Part shown: piece after piece, positions 1 to 7,381 of the stretch | How the letters are laid out: each line of letters starts with the position of its first letter | Numbering within the stretch: the first letter of the stretch is position 1 | Origin: Fidelibacterota bacterium | GTDB lineage: Bacteria; Fidelibacterota; UBA2242 | Assembly (NCBI GenBank): GCA_003527965.1 | Contig: DPVY01000232.1 | Coordinates: 1 to 14,328, forward strand | Direction of reading: 5' to 3' | DNA: 14,328 nucleotides | The notes under the pieces: generated by a model | Databases searched by the model: none | What the model was told of the DNA's origin: nothing | What the model saw: only the letters and a program-made list of their open reading frames with translations | Position numbers and translations under genes: made by a program

Positions 1-33
1 TTTCACCGTTAGGTGCTGATAATGGCAGGCTTT

Positions 34-975
34 TTATTTAGATTTTTTCATAGGCCCAAGAAATTTTTCACCATTAAAATGAATCATATGGTCAGGGTTT
101 TCAGAAATCCAGACTTCTGTTTCCCATGCTATTTCAGGAGCATATTTGATAAACGTTTTAAAATCTGGAAAAGCAGATACGAATATTTTTTGTGTACGTG
201 ATTCCCGAAGCATTTCATTGAGTTCTATAACTCTTTTAAAAGATATTGGGCCATGACTTGTTACCGCTTCTATTAAATACAACCATTCTTTTTGAGAATT
301 ATACAATACAACATCAGGTAGTTTGTCGTGCTGTGTTATATCAATGAAAAGTGTTTTACATATTTCTTCATCTAAGTATAAACGTTTATGTGCAGTGTCG
401 CCAATATATACGACTACCGTATCATGAGCAAATCGAGGCGCGAAAATATCCAGTATTTTCTTCTGAAGTATATTATGCTTCCCCGGAGAGAATTTGTACT
501 CCTTGTTATTTATTTTAATTGTCGTTAAATGAATTTTTCTGGTTTTTTCATATTTCTTAATCAGAGAATTAATATTTGACTTAAAATCAGATAGTTCTTT
601 TTTCCATTTTTTTAACTTGTATGTTTTTATTACTTTTAGCGCTTCAGGTATAATAGAATAGACAGTTTTGCCGCTATTTGTTGGACGAGATGGATTATCG
701 GCATTCCTTATTATTCTCCCGGCCTGTTCAAATTGGTGAATAGATTGTCGTCTTATAGATTCACGACTGTTTTCTGCGTATTGAAAATTGTATTTATCAG
801 CAATAAATATTATCATTTCATGGATACCGATTGGATTATTTGATGCTTTTCTCCAAGAGTCTTTCTCTTTAATATTCGCTAAAGATAAAAGGACTCTTGC
901 GGACCTGTCATTTTGTTGCCGTTTAGATAATCCAAGTGCAGATAGAATATTTTTTGCATCCTCGATTTTACTCAC
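34..975 (-). CDS. Type II restriction endonuclease, BsuBI/PstI family
   Basis: Predicted endonuclease of a type II restriction-modification pair; characterised members of this family cut CTGCAG. The protein is 313 residues. The C-terminal half carries the family's recognisable blocks: a GDT..KRLYLDEE segment near residues 192-204, then D-KLPDVVLY (Asp221) and WLYLIEAVTSHGPIS (Glu236, Gly242-Pro243), which fit a PD-(D/E)xK-type metal site. The N-terminal ~110 residues are polar and look like the helical DNA-recognition region. The start is a GTG at 973-975, supported by an AAAGGAG ribosome site ten bases upstream; it lies 8 bases inside the methyltransferase gene, so translation of the nuclease is probably coupled to that of the methylase. 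No controller gene is seen. Base composition is clearly A-T rich compared with the genes beyond 2658. The family call is firm; the cut site is inferred from the family. Confidence 0.93.
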   Translation of the reverse strand: MSKIEDAKNILSALGLSKRQQNDRSARVLLSLANIKEKDSWRKASNNPIGIHEMIIFIADKYNFQYAENSRESIRRQSIHQFEQAGRIIRNADNPSRPTNSGKTVYSIIPEALKVIKTYKLKKWKKELSDFKSNINSLIKKYEKTRKIHLTTIKINNKEYKFSPGKHNILQKKILDIFAPRFAHDTVVVYIGDTAHKRLYLDEEICKTLFIDITQHDKLPDVVLYNSQKEWLYLIEAVTSHGPISFKRVIELNEMLRESRTQKIFVSAFPDFKTFIKYAPEIAWETEVWISENPDHMIHFNGEKFLGPMKKSK

Positions 976-2545
976 AGTCTATTTTCTCCTTTAACTCATC
1001 GTTTATTGAAAGTTCATTAAATACTATTGAATCGATAAGTGAAAAAGTAATCCGTTTTTCATGCATACTTTTTCTCCCAATATCGATTATGGTATTATAA
1101 CTTGGAAACGATAGAGAATTTATCTCTGAAGCGTTTACCTGTGTATTTCCATTTATAATTCTAAAGTATCTATCTATCAATGATGAATTTAAAATTGCAG
1201 TTATTCCTAATGCCTCGATTTCAGAAAGTTCTCCTAATGGTTTCCATATATAGTTGAGATGATTTTCAAAACCAATATATGTTGTGTTAAATCTTGAAGA
1301 TGAGTAATAATAAGCTGATATTCTTCTTTTTTGTTCTTTAGATGAAAATCTTTTTACTAAAACATAATTTTTATTTTTTAACAACAGGCTGACTGAATTA
1401 CTTGATATTTTAATGACCTGTGGCTTATTAATATTTTTTAAGGGATATTGAATCTGGAAATTTTTCAGATGATTCATCCAAATAAGAGGCGCACTGGTAT
1501 ATCCATCAAAATTCGTATTGTACTCAGTATATTTAGAGGCTCTAAAACTAACAACAGGACCTGTCGATAATCTAAATCCTAAATCAGTAAACGATTTTCC
1601 CCAGGATTTAACGATTTTTATTGTTTCGAGATCACATTTACTACTTGGAATATGGATAATTTTATCCTGATCTTGGGGGAAAATAATTTGTTCATATTTC
1701 GTGTTTAATATGTAAGAATTATTAAAATCTGAATTTTGGCTCACCGTGATTTTGGTCCACAATGGATTGTTAATCTGTTTTATCCCTCTAATTATAATTG
1801 TCTCTTGTAGTACCTCGCTTTTAAATGTATCTTTTCTGGATTCAAAGGAATGAAAATGTACTGGTTTTATCTCATTTAAAAACCATTGTCTAAAACGTTT
1901 AAAATATAGACCGGAACAATAGCTCCGAGGTGTTATGAATATTAATTGTCCGTCTTGTTTTAGTAATACAGCAGAAAGTGCCATAAAAAACATATATATA
2001 TTAGGCTGACCGTGGACTATATTGCTCATCAATTGAGATATTTTACTTCCCTTGGATACTTTAAAATATGGTGGATTAGAAATTATTATATCGTAAAGGT
2101 GAATACTTTTCTTTAAAAATAGGGTCTCTTCAATTAAATGAGCATTATGAATAATAAAATCTTCCGTAATAATATTTACATCTGTTTTTATCCCGTTTTC
2201 ATTCAATCTATCTTCGATTACCCCAATATTTTTTTGTAAAAACGGAATGACTTTATTATCATTTTCGTACAAATCAATTTTCAAATATTTACATTTTTTA
2301 TATTTAATGATCTGATCACAAATTGCAGCTGTTAATATTCCGGTACCCGCTCCGGGATCAAGCAAATTTATTGACTCTGAAGAATATTTTGCCATTTCTG
2401 CCATAAATTTTGCAATACTCGCAGGTGTAAAATATTGGCCATTATGTTTTCTACTTTCTCCATTCAGAGATTTCAGATATTGGCGAGTAGTCTCTTCAAT
2501 AAAATCAGTTAATGGTAATTCTGGTTTGTATATTGATGTTTCCAT
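968..2545 (-). CDS. DNA adenine-N6 methyltransferase, BsuBI/PstI-type
   Basis: Predicted SAM-dependent adenine methyltransferase protecting the host from the adjacent nuclease. The 525-residue protein has the gamma-class N6-adenine order: GQYFTP at 36-41 (motif X), the SAM-binding DPGAGTG at 63-69 (motif I), acidic LYEND near 92-96 (motif II) and the catalytic NPPY at 157-160 (motif IV). The ~330 residues after these are the target-recognition region, with the length expected for M.PstI/M.BsuBI-like enzymes. The ATG at 2543-2545 is the only good start, since an in-frame TGA lies two codons upstream. No Shine-Dalgarno sequence precedes it; instead a promoter-like -10 box sits seven bases away (see the promoter entry). 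The methylase is first in the pair, the order that would protect the host before cutting activity appears. Low G+C suggests transfer. Specificity for CTGCAG is inferred from the partner nuclease's family. Confidence 0.93.
   Translation of the reverse strand: METSIYKPELPLTDFIEETTRQYLKSLNGESRKHNGQYFTPASIAKFMAEMAKYSSESINLLDPGAGTGILTAAICDQIIKYKKCKYLKIDLYENDNKVIPFLQKNIGVIEDRLNENGIKTDVNIITEDFIIHNAHLIEETLFLKKSIHLYDIIISNPPYFKVSKGSKISQLMSNIVHGQPNIYMFFMALSAVLLKQDGQLIFITPRSYCSGLYFKRFRQWFLNEIKPVHFHSFESRKDTFKSEVLQETIIIRGIKQINNPLWTKITVSQNSDFNNSYILNTKYEQIIFPQDQDKIIHIPSSKCDLETIKIVKSWGKSFTDLGFRLSTGPVVSFRASKYTEYNTNFDGYTSAPLIWMNHLKNFQIQYPLKNINKPQVIKISSNSVSLLLKNKNYVLVKRFSSKEQKRRISAYYYSSSRFNTTYIGFENHLNYIWKPLGELSEIEALGITAILNSSLIDRYFRIINGNTQVNASEINSLSFPSYNTIIDIGRKSMHEKRITFSLIDSIVFNELSINDELKEKIDCE
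986..992 (-). promoter_or_regulatory. Ribosome binding site of the endonuclease gene
   Basis: On the minus strand this reads AAAGGAG, ten bases before the GTG at 975. It lies inside the last codons of the methyltransferase gene and is the reason for choosing the GTG start. Confidence 0.6.
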
Positions 2546-2551
2546 AATTCA

Positions 2552-2580
2552 ATAATATGCAAATTTATTATCGAATACAA
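2552..2580 (-). promoter_or_regulatory. Sigma70-like promoter of the R-M pair, probably leaderless
   Basis: On the minus strand TTGTAT (2575-2580) and TATTAT (2552-2557) match the -35 and -10 consensus at 4/6 and 5/6 with a 17-base spacer. Transcription starting seven bases past the -10 box would begin at position 2545, the A of the methyltransferase ATG. That agrees with the lack of a ribosome site there. Leaderless mRNAs are known for some R-M systems. Consensus matches of this size also occur by chance in A-T-rich DNA. Confidence 0.5.
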
Positions 2581-2627
2581 CCTCTTATTTATAGGATAAC
2601 GGTCAGGACTCACATGCAGCGAACTAC

Positions 2628-2655
2628 AATCTAAAATTTGCAATCTGAAATCTGA
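2628..2655. repeat. Short heptamer array (AATCTRA-like, four units)
   Basis: Four consecutive seven-base units read AATCTAA, AATTTGC, AATCTGA and AATCTGA on the plus strand; the last two are identical and a weaker fifth unit (AATTATT) runs into the stop codon of the transglutaminase gene. It can also be read as a 14-base tandem duplication with 12 of 14 matches. It lies between the A-T-rich R-M pair and the higher-G+C gene at 2658, possibly marking the joint. Function unknown. Confidence 0.6.
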
Positions 2656-2657
2656 AA

Positions 2658-4250
2658 TTATTTAACCGTTTCCCACTCCGCAATGGTCTCAATTTCGACT
2701 TTCGTCTGCGGTTCCGATGTCCAAAATTCGTTGGAATTATACGTCCAGCCCATAGTTTCGGAGCCGCCGCCGCTTTCTGTGGTAATCAGAAACCGATTGG
2801 CCAGATGCCCAAAATAATTCGCCTGGTCCCGGGGCAAATCATTATCGCCGCCGCTGGGATCAACGGGTATCCAACCATAGTTCGGCAGATAAACCTCTGC
2901 CCAGCGATGAAAAACATCGTCCATGCTGGCGTCGTCACCTCGCACTACCACCGAGCCGACATAGCGCGCTGGCAATCCCGCCGCCCGGCACATGGCGATA
3001 TAAACAAAGGTATATTCCGAACACGAGCCGTTGCCCCGCGCCAAAACCGTCGGTGCCGTATTCCAGCCGCCAACCCGTTCATAATACAAATTTTCGATGA
3101 GGTGATTGAAAATTTTCCGGGCAATCCAGAAGGGATTTTGCTCGTCGCCAACACATTTAGAAACGGCATCTCTGATCACCGGATGGTTGATCTGATATTT
3201 CTCATTATCCTCAAGATAAACCGCCTTGATCTCTTTTGGAATTTCATCCAAAGAGCCAACTTCATCGGGAAAGATGAAATAGCGTGTTTCATAAATCGTC
3301 GCTTCCACCACGGATATCATATTCTGAATAGTTTGTGGTTTAAGATTTTTTGTGGTAAAAAGGGCGGTTTTCTGCCCCCATTTGTCGGTTACTATACGAG
3401 TATATGCGGGTTGGTACCGTATTTCACCGTGAATATCCTGGGTGTCCCTGTTTTGAGGAATGGCGAGATGAACATCGAGTGTTTTTATTTTTCCGGGGCC
3501 GAAATTTTTAACCTGGTGGGTCATGGTAACTGTTGCGCGACGGTCATTTGTCCTGACGAACTTTTGTCCGTCTTTCAATTTCAATTGATAAATTTTATCA
3601 GTTTGATAATCGACAGCCCAGATATTATCACCGTCAAATGCCAAACCACGGGTGAAAGGACTTGGAGCTTCAGTAATTAAAACCACACAGCCGCTTTCGG
3701 GATCAACCATATAAATTTCATCCTTGATTCGATCGGATACCCACAAATACTTTCCGTCAAAACATAATCCTCTTGGATCCTTTGCCGGCGCTTTAAACTC
3801 CCTGATCGTTGTACCGTCATCGGGACTGAACTGGATTATTTTATCGGCAATGTCATCGGTACACCAGAGATATTTTCCGTCCCACGCCAGCCCCCGGGGA
3901 CTCCGCCCGGGAGATTCTACCGTTTTGAGAATTGTACCTGTTTTGGGGTCAACCCGGTATATTTTCCCCTCTTTCCAATCGGCATTCCAAAGGGCTTCAC
4001 TGTCCCAGCACAGACCCATTGGCCAGTAGGCGGGTGAATCAATATATCTTAGCACCCTGCCGTTCTTCGGGTCAATGCAAAACAGCTTATCTGCTTTGCG
4101 ATCAGCCAGCCACAGATTTTTCCCGTCGAATGCGAGCCCCGTCGGACAGCTGCCGGGTGTATCGAACTCTTTTACTACCTCACCGGTGTACGCCCATAAC
4201 ATATTGAACAAAAACAAAACAAACATCATGACAGAAAATAATTTCTTCAT
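2658..4250 (-). CDS. Secreted beta-propeller/transglutaminase-like fusion protein
   Basis: A 530-residue exported protein. Residues 1-20 form a signal peptide (two Lys, a hydrophobic run, Ala20). Residues ~36-240 contain five ~41-residue repeats of the pattern GLAxDGKxLWxxDxxxDKIYxxDPxxG (starting near 38, 79, 120, 161 and 202), as in NHL/Vgb-lyase-like propeller blades. The middle ~100 residues are beta-rich and resemble the domain that often precedes transglutaminase cores. The C-terminal core has the papain-like triad: Cys410 in GSCSEYT, His448 in FHRWAEVYL and Asp464 in VDPSGGD. Bacterial members of this superfamily are mostly proteases or amidases, so cross-linking should not be assumed; the substrate is unknown. 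The start has a strong GGAGGA ribosome site four bases upstream. It follows the AroQ-like gene by 39 bases on the same strand and probably shares its transcript. Confidence 0.9.
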   Translation of the reverse strand: MKKLFSVMMFVLFLFNMLWAYTGEVVKEFDTPGSCPTGLAFDGKNLWLADRKADKLFCIDPKNGRVLRYIDSPAYWPMGLCWDSEALWNADWKEGKIYRVDPKTGTILKTVESPGRSPRGLAWDGKYLWCTDDIADKIIQFSPDDGTTIREFKAPAKDPRGLCFDGKYLWVSDRIKDEIYMVDPESGCVVLITEAPSPFTRGLAFDGDNIWAVDYQTDKIYQLKLKDGQKFVRTNDRRATVTMTHQVKNFGPGKIKTLDVHLAIPQNRDTQDIHGEIRYQPAYTRIVTDKWGQKTALFTTKNLKPQTIQNMISVVEATIYETRYFIFPDEVGSLDEIPKEIKAVYLEDNEKYQINHPVIRDAVSKCVGDEQNPFWIARKIFNHLIENLYYERVGGWNTAPTVLARGNGSCSEYTFVYIAMCRAAGLPARYVGSVVVRGDDASMDDVFHRWAEVYLPNYGWIPVDPSGGDNDLPRDQANYFGHLANRFLITTESGGGSETMGWTYNSNEFWTSEPQTKVEIETIAEWETVK

Positions 4251-4289
4251 GTTGTCCTCCGTTGTAAATATTTTTCACGTTATGCCGTA

Positions 4290-4718
4290 TTACAAACAGC
4301 TTGCAAGATCTTTCAGCCCATTAAGATAGGGCTCCAAGCCGGGCCGGCAGTACCGGAATTTTACAACATCCGTCAGCACGGATTGATCATAGTTTTCTTT
4401 TGAAAAAGGAAATTCGCTCATGTGAACTTCGGCGGTGGGTATCTGGAGAATCGCCAGCAATTCCCTGGTTCCATAAGCCGTTCTGGCCAGTGGTCCGGGA
4501 TTAATCAGGATGCCGGCAATCTCTTTCCGGCTGCGGCTGATTGTTTTCATTATATGTTCTTCGTCGTAAAACTGTAAGATTTTCAAATCTATGTTCAGCT
4601 CTGTTGCGGCTTTTCGTAGGGACCTGTTGATTTTATCAATTGTTAACCGTGTCTCCGTGTTCGCCGAGACTTTCCCTAAAAGAGGCATATTGGGACCGTG
4701 GATAACCAGTATTTTCAT
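4290..4718 (-). CDS. AroQ-like protein, divergent type II dehydroquinase
   Basis: The 142-residue length and fold pattern match type II 3-dehydroquinate dehydratase: MKILVIHGPNMPLLGK at the start, AGILINPGPLARTAYGTRELL (residues 68-88) and AEVHMSEFPF (96-105). True AroQ enzymes catalyse the third step of the shikimate pathway as dodecamers. Here several active-site positions differ: the loop Arg and catalytic Tyr of the usual GxREPxxYG are Val17 and Glu22, and the His of the NPxxYTHTS block is Arg79. Asn10, Asn73 and Glu97-Val-His99 remain. It may therefore bind another small molecule, catalyse a different reaction or be inactive. It shares a strand with the transglutaminase gene and lies 39 bases upstream; no link between the two functions is obvious. 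The ATG at 4716-4718 has no clear ribosome site. The family call is confident; the enzyme activity is doubtful. Confidence 0.82.
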   Translation of the reverse strand: MKILVIHGPNMPLLGKVSANTETRLTIDKINRSLRKAATELNIDLKILQFYDEEHIMKTISRSRKEIAGILINPGPLARTAYGTRELLAILQIPTAEVHMSEFPFSKENYDQSVLTDVVKFRYCRPGLEPYLNGLKDLASCL

Positions 4719-4815
4719 ACCGGAAAAATAACAGAGAATATTCTTATAAACAACCCCCGGATGAATAAATTTTCATAATCTTTTGCCTATTTCCGCGAAA
4801 ACAACAAGGATAAGA

Positions 4816-4844
4816 TTGTATTTTTATGGTAATCCTGATAGATT
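4816..4844 (+). promoter_or_regulatory. Extended -10 promoter candidate for the MscS-family gene
   Basis: TTGTAT (4816-4821) and TAGATT (4839-4844) are spaced by 17 bases, and a TG sits one base before the -10 box (4836-4837). A start near 4851 would give a leader of about 22 bases holding the AAGGA ribosome site at 4859-4863. Each box matches consensus at 4/6, so support is moderate. Confidence 0.4.
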
Positions 4845-4846
4845 AC
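4829..4846. promoter_or_regulatory. Inverted repeat over the mscS promoter (possible operator)
   Basis: GTAATC, a six-base spacer, then GATTAC: perfect six-base arms with 12-base centre spacing. It covers the spacer and -10 region of the promoter candidate, where a dimeric repressor could act. Six-base arms can arise by chance in the region searched, so this is only suggestive. Confidence 0.3.
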
Positions 4847-4872
4847 AAATAGTATTTCAAGGAATTTGAAAA

Positions 4873-6072
4873 ATGATCGACCGGTTTTACTCTTTTATTA
4901 AAGAACTTTACAATTTCATTGCCGTAATGTGGAGTTATCCGCTGATTCAGAATAAAATCCTGGATGTACGCCTTGGCAAATTTCTCCTGGCGGCGCTGGT
5001 TATTTTACTGGGGCGGCGCATAGCCCGTTTCCTCGCAGTAAAAATTAACATCCTTTTCGTCGGTCGGTTTATCAAAGATAAAAAAACCCGCAACTGGCTT
5101 GAATCTACTATCGGCACCATCTTATCCGTAGCACTGTTGCTGGCAGCTCTGCTCATCATGGGATTTTCATCAGGCGCATTTGTTCAGACCTGGCGATTGA
5201 CTATTTTTTCCATCAAGGGTAGTAACATTGAACTGGGCAATATTATTATCGGATTTATTCTGTTAATCCTGGGCCTGGGATTGACTAACTATCTATCCCG
5301 TCAGATTGTAATGCTGATACCCCGGCGTTTTCGGGAAGATATTTCCGTAAAAAAATCTCTTGAGACTATTTTTAAATATATCCTGTTCGTATTTGTGCTG
5401 CTTTTTGTGCTTAGCGTTGTAGGGATTCCTCTCACTGCCTTCACGGTTATTGGCGGAGCTTTCGCCATCGGCTTCGGTCTCGGCAGCCAGCACCTGGTCA
5501 ATAATTTTCTGAGCGGACTGGTGTTAATGATGGAGCGACCGTTAAAAGTCGGCGATATTGTCGAAATAGAAAACCGCCGGGGAACAGTTGAACATATTGG
5601 CGGACGTTCAACCCGTATCCGCACTTTTGAAAATTACCGGCTGGTAATACCAAACAGCAAACTGCTCGAAAATAGCGTCATCAACTGGTCGCTGGTGGAT
5701 AACTTCCTGCGCCGGGAGATTAATGTCGGTGTTGCTTACGGTTCACCGGTACGAAAAGTACACGATCTGATTTTAAAAGCCGTTAAAGACCACCCTACAA
5801 TCGAAAACCAGCCGGAGCCAATCGTGCTTTTCACTGATTTCGGCGACAGTGCCTTAATGTTTAAGACCTATTTTTGGATTCAACTTTCCGAAGAGGTCAA
5901 TCCGCTGATTGTGGAAAGCGATATACGGTTCCGCATTGACGAACTGTTCCGGGAAGCCGGTATTGTCATCGCCTTCCCCCAGCGGGATATTCATCTGGAC
6001 ACCCAACGTCCCATGGAAGTAAAAATTATTGATTCACAAAAAGGCGAAACCAACAAAACCGACCGAAAGTAG
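4873..6072 (+). CDS. MscS-family mechanosensitive ion channel
   Basis: Inner-membrane channel of 399 residues, predicted to open under membrane tension and release solutes during osmotic downshock. About five membrane segments can be seen, near residues 35-57, 78-98, 122-142, 165-185 and the pore helix ~188-215, the last containing the Gly/Ala-rich GGAFAIGFGLGSQHLVNNF. It is followed directly by the signature GLVLMMERPLKVGDIVEI (215-232) and the cytosolic beta/vestibule domain, with VEHIGGRSTRIRTFENYRLVIPNSKL in the usual order. This is longer than E. coli MscS (286 residues, three helices) and closer to the pore-plus-extra-helices design of MscM/MscK or YbiO C-terminal halves. The ATG has an AAGGA site nine bases upstream. 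It is divergent from the AroQ-like gene and convergent with the YchF-like gene, so it is probably transcribed alone. Confidence 0.93.
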   Translation: MIDRFYSFIKELYNFIAVMWSYPLIQNKILDVRLGKFLLAALVILLGRRIARFLAVKINILFVGRFIKDKKTRNWLESTIGTILSVALLLAALLIMGFSSGAFVQTWRLTIFSIKGSNIELGNIIIGFILLILGLGLTNYLSRQIVMLIPRRFREDISVKKSLETIFKYILFVFVLLFVLSVVGIPLTAFTVIGGAFAIGFGLGSQHLVNNFLSGLVLMMERPLKVGDIVEIENRRGTVEHIGGRSTRIRTFENYRLVIPNSKLLENSVINWSLVDNFLRREINVGVAYGSPVRKVHDLILKAVKDHPTIENQPEPIVLFTDFGDSALMFKTYFWIQLSEEVNPLIVESDIRFRIDELFREAGIVIAFPQRDIHLDTQRPMEVKIIDSQKGETNKTDRK

Positions 6073-6146
6073 CAGCACTTTTGTATCCAATATATTTTCT
6101 TGGCAGATTGTTATTTCTTCATCAACTTTTACGAGACCGAGACGTT

Positions 6147-7226
6147 TTATACATTAAAGCGAATTTCCATGATATCGCCGTCTTGGACGATATAATCCTT
6201 CCCTTCCAACCGAACCAGCCCCTTTGCCCGGCAAGCCGGCAGACTGCCATGTTGAACAAGATCGGCATAGGAAACGACTTCCGCCCGGATAAATCCCCGC
6301 TCAAGATCGGAGTGGATGGTTCCGGCAGCTTTTTGAGCATTCGTTCCTTTCCGGATTGTCCACGACCGGCATTCATCTTCACCAACAGTAAAAAAACTCA
6401 TTAGCCCAAGCTGCTCATAAGACTGACGCACGAGACGAAAAAGAGCGGACTCCTGAATCCCCAACTCCTCCATAAACATTTCCCGGTCTTCAGGATCGAG
6501 TTCGGAAATCTCTTGCTCTATTTTCAAACAGAGAGGTACAACGCCGACATTCCCGGAACCCGGATATTTATACTGCTGCACATAATTTTCCGCATTCTTC
6601 AAGTCTTTTTCTGCGATGTTCAGGACAATTAACATTGGTTTTGCCGTCAGAAACTGAAACCCTCTCAGTAATTTTGCTTCTTCATCTGCAAAACTCCCGT
6701 CTCGTAAAGGCGTATCCTGTTCCAAAATAATTTTACATTTTTCGAGAAGATTTTTTTCCTTAATATCATTCTCGTCTTTTATTTTCTTAATCTGCTTCTT
6801 CAGCTTTTCGAGCCGGCTCTCAGTGATAACAAGGTCCGACAATAACAGCTCCGACATCACATATTGAATATCGGCCTTTGGGTCGACCCGATTGAGAGGG
6901 TGTGGATAAAGCTCATTTTCAAAAGCACGCACAACCAAAAGAATTTCATCAACAGTTTTCACATTCGCTAAAAATTGAGCCGACATACCACTCGCGCTGT
7001 TAGTATCGAAGCCGGGAACTTTAATGTATTCAACCGTTACATTTACCTTGCTTTTGGGATTGAACATCGCTGTTAATTTATCAAGGCGGGCATCCTGAAC
7101 TTTAATGACCCCCCTTTCAGCCTGATGTTTTGAACGAAACTCACTACTTGCCGATTTCTGGCTCAACAACGTGGTAAAAAGAGTGGATTTACCCGAAAAA
7201 GGCAATCCGATTATTCCAATCTGCAT
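6147..7226 (-). CDS. YchF/OLA1-type P-loop NTPase, divergent paralog (DUF933/TGS)
   Basis: A 359-residue cytosolic P-loop protein close to the usual YchF length (~363). The Walker A motif is GLPFSGKST (7-15), the G3 position is KVPGFD (~69-74), and the G4 position is NIAE (203-206) instead of NKxD, the change that in YchF/OLA1 favours ATP over GTP. A charged coiled-coil segment lies between ~125 and 165. The C terminus (~277-357) is the TGS/DUF933 domain with FFTVGEDECRSW and GFIRAEVVSY blocks. Canonical YchF has GLPNVGKST and DIAGLV at these sites, so this is a diverged relative, probably not the housekeeping copy. YchF proteins bind ribosomes and affect stress responses; that role is only inferred here. 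A GGAG site lies five bases before the ATG. No terminator hairpin is visible between it and the convergent channel gene. Confidence 0.85.
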   Translation of the reverse strand: MQIGIIGLPFSGKSTLFTTLLSQKSASSEFRSKHQAERGVIKVQDARLDKLTAMFNPKSKVNVTVEYIKVPGFDTNSASGMSAQFLANVKTVDEILLVVRAFENELYPHPLNRVDPKADIQYVMSELLLSDLVITESRLEKLKKQIKKIKDENDIKEKNLLEKCKIILEQDTPLRDGSFADEEAKLLRGFQFLTAKPMLIVLNIAEKDLKNAENYVQQYKYPGSGNVGVVPLCLKIEQEISELDPEDREMFMEELGIQESALFRLVRQSYEQLGLMSFFTVGEDECRSWTIRKGTNAQKAAGTIHSDLERGFIRAEVVSYADLVQHGSLPACRAKGLVRLEGKDYIVQDGDIMEIRFNV

Positions 7227-7325
7227 TTTAACTCCAAAATATTTTTCTTCATTATCAAAAAGTAGTGGAATTTAAAGAAGAATATAGTGACCCCCAAATT
7301 GAAGTCTTAATTTCTCAGGTAAGGT

Positions 7326-7354
7326 TTTTTCTTATTCAATAATATTGGTATATT
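7326..7354 (+). promoter_or_regulatory. Weak extended -10 promoter candidate for the lipid operon
   Basis: TGGTATATT (7346-7354) resembles an extended -10 box; the -35 position 17 bases upstream is only TTTTTC. A start near 7361 would leave a ~21-base leader with GGAGG at 7373-7377, four bases before the ATG at 7382. This is the only promoter-like sequence I see ahead of the four-gene operon. Confidence 0.3.
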
Positions 7355-7381
7355 TTACAGTTCTCTGAAATTGGAGGTTTT

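Noticed and set aside
1..33. Terminator or further R-M gene beyond the endonuclease
   Set aside because: Only 33 bases remain, with no hairpin or frame that can be judged.
2805..3680. Long plus-strand open frame (291 codons) opposite the transglutaminase gene
   Set aside because: It is antisense to a gene with a clear signal peptide, repeats and catalytic triad; its translation has no recognisable domain and no ribosome site.
6073..6146. Possible bidirectional terminator between the convergent channel and YchF-like genes
   Set aside because: I found only a direct repeat CGAGAC-CGAGAC (6132-6143) and T-runs; no stem with complementary arms can be drawn.
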